From Paramacrobiotus metropolitanus (lineage: Eukaryota; Tardigrada; Eutardigrada; Parachela; Macrobiotidae), in the NCBI RefSeq assembly GCF_019649055.1, contig NW_026570225.1, positions 868,001 through 932,000 of the forward strand: a DNA stretch of 64,000 bases, read 5' to 3'. The notes beneath the pieces were generated by a model. That model was not told where the DNA came from, did not search any database, and was given only the letters and a program-made list of their open reading frames with translations. The translations under genes and the position numbers were made by a program. Of the stretch, positions 48,501-59,692 are shown one piece after another; position 1 is the first letter of the stretch; every line of letters begins with the position of its first letter.

Positions 48501-49694
48501 GCGGAAATGAAAATACGCACAGCCGACTAAACAGCTGCATCATCTTTCTGCATAAATACACTTGTTAAGTATGTGTCTCATGTGTCTGTGCCGAAAGAGC
48601 ACATATCCATATTGCAAATATTTGTGCTTGCTGACAGCTCTTTTGCCGAGTGCATCCATCTCCATCTATCAGATGTTTTTAATGGCAATCGTAAAAATGT
48701 TATAGCGGTCCAAGACGGACCATCCCAAGAAGAAACAGTTAGTTTCATTCACACAGAGCGTCAGAGCTGCTACATTAAAATTCTTCTATTTCTTCTAATT
48801 TACAAAGCAACTAGCTGAAACTGAAATCGGACAAAAAAAATTACCAAAATCAAATGTCCACATTTATCATACATTAAAGTCATGGCAGACCTTGAAAGCA
48901 GGGTACCCCACATGTGGTTGCGCTTTCACGCATCAGAAACCTCGCATTTTAATTATGCACCCCCGAAGGCCACTTGATCTGCTATGCAGACGAAATGGAA
49001 GCGTGACGATGCTATTATCACAGTTCACCGTGCATGTTAATTTATTCCGCGAGACAGACGCAGAAATCGAAAACTGACATTCTTCATTATTTTTGGCAGC
49101 GCACCAAATCAGGAAGACAACTGCAGGCAGATATTAAAATTAACTCACGCAGAAGTTCTAGGTAAATAAAACATACTTCCGGTAGCGTTAGTCACAGTGC
49201 AATAACCGAATCAGAACTCCACGACTCGCATTTCCGCATGCGCCTTCCAGATTAACTTCTAGTTAACTGTTAACTGATTAAAATAATTCAGTTACTTATT
49301 ACTGTCCGTAATATGACCAGCACGTCTGCACAACCAAACAAAGGGCAGTCTAAAAAGTTTTATAACTGACCATCCGAGAGCGAAAAAGAAAACTTACCAC
49401 CGTTCGTTTGCCCTTTTCTTTACGCTCGTCCACGATATCGAGGCAGAGCGGCAGGAGATCGTCGTAGCGATGCGAATTGAAGAACTCTTCGCTGGCTGGA
49501 TCGCGATGATGATGGCGGTGCGACTGCTGACTGCCACGATCTGCCCAACGCTCCGGCTGCTCTGGTCCACTGTAGCTTCCGTTGGAGCTGGCCGTGTCCA
49601 AGGAAGGGGACATTTCATGGTTGAGATCGGCCAGAGGAGCGCCGTTTTGCGAGACCGAGTGCGCTGCAAAGTTCGTCGTCCACTTGGTGGCCAT
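45519..49694 (-). CDS. PXK: PXK-like PX-domain pseudokinase
   Basis: Ten minus-strand exons in reading order: 49694-49398, 48464-48096, 47843-47747, 47687-47536, 47465-47382, 47310-47067, 46832-46708, 46652-46453, 46394-46274, 45776-45519; 648 residues. Residues 1-95 are low-complexity, with His/Arg/Ser runs. About 95-250 looks like a PX domain split by a Ser/Pro-rich insert (MYTVRVRTG at one end, RRTYWQEFLQSI and NPSLRYLLFPKL at the other). The kinase-like part matches human PXK: GWRFAKHYA, LIMEPICSGGSLKDRIYK, EVRTYGRQILEALNVIHEAG, NLHARNVMLE, IDVYCFGRILYEMTFG. The catalytic loop is LHARN, with no HRD, and the DFG position reads AGL, so phosphotransfer is unlikely. PXK proteins act at endosomes and the plasma membrane in receptor and ion-pump trafficking. 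Family assignment is strong for the kinase part and weaker for the PX part. Confidence 0.88.
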
Positions 49695-52403
49695 GGTGTC
49701 ATTGGACTTAGCAAGTCTGTGAGCACTTCTTCGTCAGTCAAAGAAGAGGCGTTAAAAACAACATGTCGGAGCTAAATTTCCGGTAATAACCAGCTAAGGA
49801 ATATCAGATGCAGCCGATCAGCAACGTCGATTTGATACGATTGCGGCATTGCCGATTAGAGATTCCAGACATCTGCCGTTAATTTTGGCGTTCAACGCAC
49901 AAATATATTATTTTAAGCACACTGAAATTCTGGAAGAGATTTGCGTGTTTGCACATTCAGACCATTTCAAGAAATGAATGACAACACAGTTTTTAGGATA
50001 ATTCCGTCGCTGCGAGATGTGAAATCCTAGACAGATAGTTCGATAGCAGCGCAAATGTTTCAGACGAGCAGGAACTACGTACAATGGCTATGCCAGCCTC
50101 AAGGCTCATGTACGAGTAGCTCCAAGCCATCAAGGTAACAACATACCGAGCGTTTGTAAACACATTACAAATCAGCCATAAAGAAACAATCGAGTCGAGA
50201 AGATAAACTAATGCCTGCTTGTTTACATTCAATCGGCTGAGGCACAGAGTTTAACGGAAACTAAAAATTCCAAATAACCGATGAGTCAGCGACTAAAGTC
50301 TAAAAGGGAAGACATTTCCCGACCATCTGACGACTGACGTGACGATTTATTAGATGTGTGCGTCTGTGAGATATCGGGACCGATTGCATGGGGCTGCACG
50401 GTATGTACATAGCAGGTACGTACTACTACTACGTACTTTGCTGCGACGAGCTGCGTCACAGTAATGTGTATGTGTAAGTACTTACTAACCATAAGTGCCA
50501 AACGCATAACATGTAACTGCCCCACAGGGCGAATGCGTAATGTGCAGATGACCGGAAGCTTGTACGTCTAGCTGTGTCAGCTGGAATTCCCAGCTAACAG
50601 CTGGACTACCACGTGTACCGGGTAAGTGTTCTTCTTTTATAAGCCTTTCAATCTTTGAAGTTTTTAAAATAATGAAAAATCCACCAGGTGCTGAAGAGAC
50701 AATCGCTACTGTATGTCGGGCTTACATACACATTCAGTGCCAGCAAAGTACAAATAAATTATCCCTAGAGTAGACAATAACTATCACTACTTGGACTCAG
50801 GTAAACGTGACCTTCACTGTTCTTACTTGATAAACAAAATATTAATATAGCTATATTACAGTATATTAGTACATATGCCCGTTTACCATTTTGCGTGTGC
50901 TCAGTATGCGAAGTTACCGGTACCTACCCACATTTACTGTAACATTACAATAATAACTTGGATATTGAAGTATGGGATATTTGGCAACCGTTCGATCGAG
51001 CTGTATGCAGTATTACATAAATATACCGAATTTCAAAATTAAATTGAAAAATTTCACGCGAAATAACTATCTATTACTTTTCCAGTATCGTATTGTAAGT
51101 TTAATATCAGGTGTCCTTAGTTCCAAGATTCACTTTAAAAAATCAGTCGTGTCCATTTTCTTGTAACATCCAACACCCCTTTCGGCGGCTTTCGCGATAT
51201 TAATCTTATGCATTAACATTTCTAGAGTAGGTTTGAGGGAAACGTGCCGTTTGTGCGTACAATTCATAGCGCATGTATTCTATAGTATGCGCTATGCAAT
51301 ATCTGCATGCATAACGTATTCACGATCTGCAGGCAATCTTTTGTAGAATGCAAACAGTTAGTTAAAGCCGAACATTTGAACGTTTAAAAGCGCACGAACG
51401 ATCCGTTGTTAATTTCCATTAAGAGCTTCTTATCAACTGTGCAGCAAAGTTCATTGCAGCGCATTAATTGCCTTAAGGGGTACTTAGAAAAATAGTATAA
51501 TGTTTTGTCAAGTTCATATACATGCAACCGCGCGCTCGCGCCGGCATCAGTCATGGCCGCCTGCCGCATTTTCTCCATTATACCATTATTCACAATGAAT
51601 ATCATTTTGCAATGATGTCTTAGTATTTTTATGCTTCGCATAGCCATAGTTAAGTGAAGACTCGCGACCATTACGCGTACAGGTATATATTACGGCTGAC
51701 AACAGTTGTTCGGATAAATGCACTGGCGGATGTTTTTTTGCGCCTGTTTGCAACTTTTCTACTGACTATCCTTTTTTTATGTGTTTCACGATGTCTTAGT
51801 CCTATCACCACAGCCTCCCCGGGAACACCACCATCTTTGCACACCAAAGTCCAGTTTTTTTTACTAAGTGTTCCACTCTGCATATGCTCATTATTTGGCT
51901 GTACTAAAGCTGGACGGGAAAAGATAATAAGACAGTGTCGTCCTGATAACAATATGTAAACCACATAAAAAATTTCTTGATCACTCCTTCCTGAAATTAC
52001 GCGTTAACTACACTGGAAGCCAAATTTTTGTATCTGCCATCCATCGATCTTATGTTGGAATACAAAGGACGCTGAAACAGCACTAGTATTTTCCCTCAAA
52101 TAATTATATTCATTGTGGAAAATCTCAGCTTCCGGTACAGTACCTTTCGTGATTTCCACATTGGCGTCATTGTTGGATTGTCGTTCTAGTGGTAAGTGAG
52201 ACTTGGTCTGCTTATAAGCGCGCCAGCAGTACGTACAGATAAATTGTTGATCCCATGTTCGCATAATATCTAACAATATATGCATAAGCAGTATATTGAA
52301 ATGTTATGTATATATTGAAATGACGCTTATTACAGCGCTTATAATTATGAAGTTTTTTTTTCAAACTGAAAGTTATTTCCGGTGCGAACACCTAATTATG
52401 CGA

Positions 52404-52493
52404 ACCAAAAAAGGGGTCGCCCTTAAAAAATGATATGAGATGGGCAGTACTGCCCATCTCATATCATTTTTTAAGGGCGACCCCTATTTTGGT
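52404..52493. repeat. 90 bp spacer-less palindrome (one mismatch)
   Basis: The centre is between 52448 and 52449 (gggcagt/actgccc). The two 45 bp arms pair with a single mismatch (52411 against 52486). There is no loop, no open frame and no obvious target-site duplication in the flanks. Confidence 0.93.
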
Positions 52494-52495
52494 CC

Positions 52496-53235
52496 CCGTA
52501 TTCCACGTATAGTCGTATACCTCTATATTCTGTCTGTAGTAAGGTCAACGGTGTATTCTCCATTATTTTGCTTTTGTATATAGATGACAGTCTTCCTGTA
52601 GTGTATACCGTATTCCCACGTATTCTACCTATACGCTGTATTCTACTTTTATGCTGTCGGTATTCACCATGTACATCGCGAATACGTGGGAAACTGTTAA
52701 AAACTGCATGTACCTGACGTTATAATTAGTCACGACCCACACAAGCAAGGTGGATTGTGCCTGCAGAGTGCGCCCGGCTATTCCCACTTATATAACTACT
52801 TACTTGTATTCCCAAAGTGTTCTCCAGATTCTTTTGCCTCGCTTCAATGATTGCGGTCTACCGGCATCACCTTACCGTATTACCAGGTACTCTGCTCGTA
52901 TTGTGCACAGTGCCCCATGCATTCTTCGGTTTATTAACTAAAGAATTTATAATACGCTCTGAATTCGGGCAAAATACGTGTGCAATACATAATAAATAAT
53001 AATATAGCGATACACTAAAAAAGACTGCAGCCTTGCTTAAAAATCACTCTACTAGATAGTAGATAATGGTAAACACACCGGAAATACATTGGGAATGCAA
53101 GCAGAATACGCAGGAATATATACCGGCTCATTGGCAGAGAATACTGAAATTATACATGCAAAGTGGAGAATGGAGCAGGAACACAAGAGGAATACAAGCA
53201 GATTATCGTAGAAATACGTGGAATACGGTGGCAAA
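52496..53235. repeat. Degenerate GTATTC / GAATAC repeat tract in inverted halves
   Basis: From 52498 to about 52810, words such as cgtattccac, tgtattctac and cgtattccc recur at irregular 15-60 bp spacing. From about 53095 to 53230 the complementary word recurs: gaatacgcag, gaatacaagc, gtggaatacgg. The outermost copies, cgtattccacgtat (52498) and atacgtggaatacg (53212), are near-perfect inverted copies. This may be an old, decayed inverted repeat or satellite. Confidence 0.5.
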
Positions 53236-53608
53236 AAAAATTGGGTTGCTTTTATAGAGTGGTACGAAATGGGAAATATCAGCATTGTACGCTACGTACG
53301 GATATATAAATATATGCACGCATATAAGTTTAGTTTCTGTTGTTCACTTCTTGTGCTGCAACAAATATTGGACGTTATTACAATTTCTAACTTTTTGAAA
53401 ATGCGTGTACTAGTACTTAAAATACTTACTGTGCAGACTATGCAGTATTAAGTATCTTTTAGAACCGTGAAATGCAAACCATTTTATTGTACAAAAAATG
53501 CGCTTGAGAGTAAACTATGACTGGTTAAAATTCGTAAAATTGGTTTATCGCAACTCTTTTCTTATATTACAAGGCGAGTGAAAATATCGATTGAAATCGA
53601 GTGTGTCT

Positions 53609-54964
53609 ATGTTACAGGTGTTATCCCACTGGATCAGAAATATTTTTCAAGCAAGAATGTATAAGCAGTCTGTAATACGTTCCCTATCCTCTCCCCCACC
53701 GACTCCATCGGGAATTACCGTGGTGACCGGCAACCATGCAACTACAACACACCCTGATTCCTCATCGGGTTCCCATTTCGACGAGGCCCCGCGTATCTTT
53801 GATCACCGCTTTCCCAGCCGTTTTCGGCCGTCCGCCCTGCAGCCGCCGCGGTCGGCTCGCGGTCATCAGACGGAACCGGCTGTACGGCGCGAGAGCAGCG
53901 TGACGCGCAATAATGAGGTACAGATCCAACGACTGAAAAATCTCACCAGCGAACTACAGGCCAAACTCCAGATAAAAAATCAGGAAAATAACCAACTGAA
54001 ACTAGAACTCTCCCGACTGAAAACTGACCACGAGAGGGCACTTCGTCAAGCCATGCTGCAGCAGAAGACCGCCACGGAACAGATGGTCCGCACACTAAAA
54101 CATGCGGAGGATATCATTAAGGAAAAAGAAAAGGTCATTCGGCGTCAGGAGGAAGTTATTCGGAAATCCTCTATGCTACCGATGAAAACGCCAGTTTTTG
54201 GTAATGCGTACGTTGCCCCCGCTGCCAGTAGTCGGCAGGCAGTACGCACACCACCGACTCGCCACAGATCATTCCACGGTCCGACGCGAAGTGGAGAAGT
54301 CTCAGCCAGCAGTCCCACCTCCTTTCGAAGGACCACTTCGTTGCGTGCAAAACCTGCTGAAAATGATCAAAATGTTAACCCGTTGAGTGGAAAAATTTAC
54401 CACCGGGAAATCATCCCGTCAACAAAAGTGAACAGCACACATAATGCGCATATCGCGGTATGTTACGCATATAATAAATTGTTGTGAAAGTCTTTCCAAG
54501 TACAACACGATAACATTGGGGTGTTTGCTTGCTAAACTAGAAATATTAAAAGTTCTAACGTGGAATTCGTCAGATTTTGGAAAAAATATCCCCAAAGTTG
54601 CGCTCAGTTTATTCATTTATGTATAAAAAGGTCAAGCAATTGCAGGAATCTGGCCAGCTAAATAGCAACAACTTTGCCACTTCTTTCCCAGCAGCCAGCA
54701 CTAATGAGAACGTCATCGATTCTAGACCCGTTAACAGCAGCAACGTTAACATACTGGACTTGTCTGAGAAGAGTTTGTGGTTACGCCAAAGATCACGACC
54801 GGCAGCAGAATACAACGATCTCAAGGCAAATCGTCAAGTGCAACGAAAGGTACACGCACTCGCTTTCTCTATAACCATTTTGCGTTTGAATAAATTCAGT
54901 TTACGTCATAAACACGTGTTTTCAGTTTGTGCAGTGGTTTTCTCCAGCATTCAATGCTGAATAA
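53609..54964 (+). CDS. Coiled-coil protein of unknown function
   Basis: Exons 53609-54457, 54574-54849 and 54926-54964; 387 residues. I do not recognise the family. Residues 1-100 are Pro/Ser/Arg-rich and probably disordered. Residues about 102-187 form a strong coiled coil (NNEVQIQRLKNLTSELQAKL, then heptads to EEVIRKSS). A basic Ser/Thr/Pro segment follows, then a second helical piece (ILEKISPKLRSVYSFMYKKV) and a short last exon (FVQWFSPAFNAE). The stop overlaps an AATAAA. The 5' end is uncertain: the ATG at 53609 is followed at once by a possible acceptor (gttacag at 53610-53616), so the true first exon may lie upstream. A non-spliced reading to a stop at 54960 is an alternative 3' end. 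The composition suggests a cytoskeletal or centrosomal protein, but that is a guess. Confidence 0.6.
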
Positions 54965-54965
54965 A
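54960..54965 (+). terminator. Poly(A) signal AATAAA overlapping the stop of the coiled-coil gene
   Basis: AATAAA overlaps the proposed TAA stop codon (54962-54964). If used, the 3' UTR would be only a few tens of bases. Confidence 0.4.
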
Positions 54966-55227
54966 TGACTCCAGCGAGTTAAGTTGCTTATTGGCATGCA
55001 TTTATTAAGCAGAATTTTATCGTAGAATAACTAGAAGGATAGTGCGTAGACGCCCAAATTACCTGCTGATATTTACTCTGTATATATTGACATCTCTCTA
55101 TTCCAGTAACCTTTAGGAGAAAAAGGAAATATACTACTGCTAAACTGCAATACTAATATTTTAGTATTATTATCTCAAATCGTGTTAGGTGATACAACAT
55201 GGAGATTGAACAAGGCCAGGACCGCTT

Positions 55228-55288
55228 TTTGGGAGTACAGATTACGAATGGTTGAACAAGGAATGTTCATTCATTCTGTACTCCAAGT
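55228..55288 (+). ncRNA. Pre-miRNA-like hairpin (candidate only)
   Basis: The arm tgggagtacagattacgaat pairs with cattcattctgtactcca across a loop of about 16 nt, with one or two small bulges. Length and stem are within the range of animal pre-miRNAs. I do not recognise a known mature miRNA, and random inverted repeats of this size do occur. Confidence 0.25.
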
Positions 55289-58022
55289 GCGCGGACCTGA
55301 TATATATATATACGTACACTTTAGCTAAATTGTGTTTCAAAACAAAAAAGAAGTTTTTCACTGCATGAACCGCTGAAACAGTGTACGGTATGTGCCTAAC
55401 ATGTACAAAGTGCAGTTATGCAACATTAATGGCTAATCTTGGATAGTAGCGGCGCGTAAGGTGGAAAAGTCAAAAGCCGATGGATCACACAAACCAAGCT
55501 TCAATTTGGGATTATTGACTTTACTAATTATGCAAATTCATTCAGTAGAAAAATTAAAAGAAGCCCAGAGAGCTGTTACACAGCCTCCTGCATGATCTGT
55601 AGCTAATATGCGTTGCAGGGATCAGCAACTATATACGTAGAATCGCATCTGACGGCCATGCTTCAATCTTCCTGCCACTATTTGTGCCATGATAATATCG
55701 TTTCCGAGAGCATACAACGAAAAGCGTCTTTCAGACATTCTACGATTGACACGAAAGCGAAGAATCTCGTTTCTGTACAAACGATCCATACATGTGCTTT
55801 TTTCCAACATACACTTATTTATATTACGCGTGCCCTTTATAACAACACGAAATTGCCCGTATAACGTGGCACTTATAGTAAAGTGGCCATTACGGCCGTT
55901 CACATTTTACCGTTGATAATTGTTTATTTTGTTACCAAAGATGGAATCATATACAGCTGTGCATTCAAAATATAGTTGTTTCTGTGTACATGGAAGCCGG
56001 CTCTGTGAATTTGATTTGTAAAATGACTGCATTTGATGTAAAAAAAGTCATCTTATCCGATTACTATTACACCACGAGCGATAATCGTCAAAAATCGTTT
56101 TTTTGTGCGACGTCAGAGGAATGGTTTGTTAATTCATTGTGAGGGCTGTATGGAGACATTTCATTTTGCAAGTATCAAATGTTCCCCTAGTGTCATTTTG
56201 TATGCGTTGCTAATAATCTTTTACACCAGCTTCAAAAATTTGATGCTTCAGGGGGATCATTATGGCTATTACGCGACCTCCTACATATATGGCTATGCAT
56301 AAATTCGACCTAAATACAATATTAGTTAACGTCATATTTTAATGTTTTATTTTGTCTGTATGTTGAATAGTAATAACTATTTTAAATGGTAATATCTCCT
56401 TATCTATATGTTTGTCGCCTTTGCAGAACAATATGTTGCAATTAATTAACACTGGTTGAAATTTGGATGAATTATGGTCAACTCTAAGTATTCTTTTTCT
56501 TGATTTCAGTTGACCACCTTACCTGATACCGACGGTTATCGAAGCCATTTGGAAATGGTGCTTTAATTAATCTGGATGTCATGGTTTGATTCCGCGCCAC
56601 TCCGCGTCAAACTTCCGTAACCGCATTTTGTGATACCTGTATTTTAGCTGTATATAATTATTAATCATACTTTGGTTGGATTTCCTTTATCTAATGCATG
56701 TTTGTGCAAAGAGCAACATTGTTTATCGTGAAATTTGGTGGTGGCCACTTGATATGCTTTTGCAACAGTGCAAATTAGGTGCTCGATCACATTTTCAAAT
56801 GCAATATGAGTATTTCATTGTATTTGTATTTTGTAGCATTTTGTAGGAACCCAAAATTGTACATGTTGGTTGGCTGTAGACACAGATGACCTAGGTACCG
56901 GCTTGATGGTTGTTTCAGTTCATATTAGTTAAAGAATCATAATTAAGCGTTTAAAAGCAATAACATTATTATTATGATAATATAACGCGGTGGCAGCATG
57001 CTGAAGTTAATAATGAGCGATTTGAAACCGCTCGGAAACGATATGTTGGATGGGAAATCGAGAGTCGACAACGCTTTTAAGCAACAAGTGACCAGTCGGG
57101 AAAACAGTGCACGGGTACGCGAAAACCTGTAATATGAGAAGTATGTATTGTACATAATTATATTGCACAATGTCTTACCCATTGCTGGTGACTTTTCAAC
57201 ATTTAGTTTAGTTTAGTTTTATATCGGTGACACTTAGTTTTATATCTGGTGTAAATAGTATTGATTGATCACCGAAATAAATTTTTGTGCTCACAGAAAC
57301 TTTCACACGAAGTATTCAACGACATTGCTAGCTAGCAGTTTATAATTTCAGTGAAATATACTTACCAGGTTGTGTAGCTAATCACACTATTATATTTGCG
57401 CAGTTTAATTAACACTTCATCATTATACATAACTCCAAAAACGCTAAGTATGTTGACCTAGAGTGGGACCGTATGTTCGCTTACAAGTGCCTGTGCTGAG
57501 GACTGTGGAGCGTCCACCATGAAGCTTTGCTTTTCTGTCCTTTCAGAGGTAACTTTACAGCCTGTGCAAAACTGGTACTACAAAAGTTTAAAAATTAAAA
57601 AAAATTTAAGTGAGAATGCCGGTGTTTTCCGGTAGTCCGATACCATGGTTTAAATGATATGCTTGACATTTTTTACCGTAGCCAGACTTTCGAGGATTTA
57701 TAGTAAGTTAATCGCAAGCCAAAGGAGGGAAAAAGTATTGGTTTTCGTAACTATATTCAGTACTTCGATGGGGAACCGTATCGCTTACTTGACAATCGAC
57801 GCCACAAAAATATTCTGAGTGCATTTTGCACCGTACTATATTAATATGCAACCAGTTCCAACAAAGACTACTGTATTTCGTACATCCAAATCTGAATAAA
57901 CAAAATTTAGACAGAAGTTTGTAATCTCCTGACAGTAATTTGTTTGAAATACAAATTTGAAAAATAATCGGTACAGTGCATTAGCATAATTAGGCGCTGG
58001 CGTTGCCGGTGGCTGTTTAATT

Positions 58023-58070
58023 TGGTCACGGTGACCCCTTGCAGTATACTGCAAGGGGTCACCGTGACCA
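58023..58070. repeat. 48 bp perfect palindrome without spacer
   Basis: Two 24 bp arms, perfectly complementary, with the centre between 58046 and 58047 (gcagta/tactgc). The arms contain ggtcacggtgacccc, itself an imperfect palindrome. There is no open frame and no clear flanking duplication. Confidence 0.93.
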
Positions 58071-59674
58071 TAACTGTACGTGCAGGACTGCGCGAGAACT
58101 CGTATAGGTATTATACAATAATATAAATTAGGTGCTTACGTATTGTACGACTATTTTCTACGGTACGTACCCGTTAAAGCAACAAAGAACGCAACAAATC
58201 AGTGACACATGCAGAGTGCAGACTGATCTAGACAGACACATCCAGAAAAATTACATTTTGATTATTCGGGGCATATAGATAGCTAAGTGTTAAACAATAC
58301 GGTATAATTTTATTTACTTTAAATATAAAATTCTATCGCCCATCCATTCACGTCACCAATTTCTGTGGTTTGGCCATGAAATGATTTGCAGTTTATTTGT
58401 GTGTAAATTACATGCCACACCCAGAGCGTTGCTCATTTGTTCAACGCATGTTTCCGTGGCTGGCCGCGGCGATAACAAAATTAGAGTGTTTGTGGAGGCC
58501 TATCGAGACCCACACCTCTAGGATGGTGTGCTGGCTTGCTTAAAGTGTTGCTTCCGGTTCGGGCTATGTCCCTGATGCCGCTGTTGCCCGACATTATAAT
58601 TATATACATCTATATTACGGGAGCCGATCGCGGGAATTAAGCCCATCATTTAGTTTGCCAGGCCAACACACACATAACTCAGTGACAGGACAACTGATCT
58701 CAAACACTGCCATGTGCCCAAGCGAAACGCGCGGCGCTGTTCATGCGGGCCAATGTAAATGTAATAGAACGGCATGCAAGGGAGATAAGGTGGGCGGGAA
58801 CGGGAATGGCGTATATTTTCATTCATTAAAACTTACATGAAAACTATCCGATCGGTTCTGGGCTGCGCGCTTAATCCCGTACGCAACAAAGGAAACGACA
58901 GAGAGAGAGGGACCAGATATTCGGCATCGATTCATTTGTTGTGCATGTACGTCATCCTGCAAATGCGATGGAAGAAGCGCACACACGCGCACTAGCCAAG
59001 AAAAGCAGCATGGCATGTGTAGAAAATTACGGAACAAAAAACCAGTGTACGTGATACGTCTGCTACGGGATCGGCTGGCGCCCGGCTCGGTCGCGTACGG
59101 GTTATGCAGGAGCGGGTTTTTACAGTGCCATTACTTAACGCTGCGACGCCGGGTTTAATATTATATCGATTAAACGAGGTGTATTGGGGAATATGGCAGA
59201 GTGTTGTGTTTGGTGTGTACTTCTACTGTTCAGTCGCCCGGATTGGCCACCACACTGACTGACTAGTGACTGGCTGCACTACTAGTGCATTGTGCCACCC
59301 AAGGAACAATATCGATCCACGAGTCCTCCAGTCGCCGCGCACAACAGTGGGAACTGTTAGCCAGCAAAATCCAGCTGCTACGAACCAGACGCTGCAATCC
59401 GGAAACGATGAGAATCCTGTCTTGTATCGCTGGCCTAGCTTACGGTGCATCCACAGTAATCCCGCACAGGCCGATTACAGGGAACTGCCCGTCACGGCCG
59501 CTCCGCATGGTCCAGTAAAATCGATACAAATGTGAGTATTCTGCTTATCATCCCCAATGAAAAATTCTAAACAAATCACATTTATAAATGTCAAATTATC
59601 GCACAACAAAAAATCAGATTTCAGGGGAGAATAGAAGAGGCTTCTTTACACATATGCGGACTAGTGCGCCTAGA

Positions 59675-59692
59675 GTGTGTGTGTGTGTGTGG
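59675..59692 (+). repeat. GT dinucleotide microsatellite
   Basis: About nine uninterrupted GT units. It is short and likely polymorphic, with no other role visible. Confidence 0.85.

Larger units (their letters stand above)
49695..53608. other. Divergent intergenic region with palindrome and GTATTC/GAATAC repeats
   Basis: 3.9 kb without a supported gene. It holds the 90 bp palindrome at 52404-52493 and, beyond it, degenerate reiterations of GTATTC (52498-52810) and then GAATAC (53090-53230). Promoters of the PXK-like gene (left) and the coiled-coil gene (right) must lie at its ends. Confidence 0.6.

Noticed and set aside
54850-54960. Unspliced 3' end of the coiled-coil gene
   Set aside because: The read-through peptide looks non-coding, while a 76 bp GT-AG intron gives a short hydrophilic end and a stop at 54964. 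The spliced model is preferred but not proven.
57508-57552. Small candidate first exon, ATG in a good start context followed after ten codons by GTAACT
   Set aside because: Its phase fits the exon at 62834, but ten codons with no homology and several competing candidates are not enough to support it.
59266-59535. Open frame of 89 residues in the GC-richer block
   Set aside because: It opens with GTG, shows no family likeness, and its phase at the donor does not fit the coding frame of the downstream exons. More likely untranslated.
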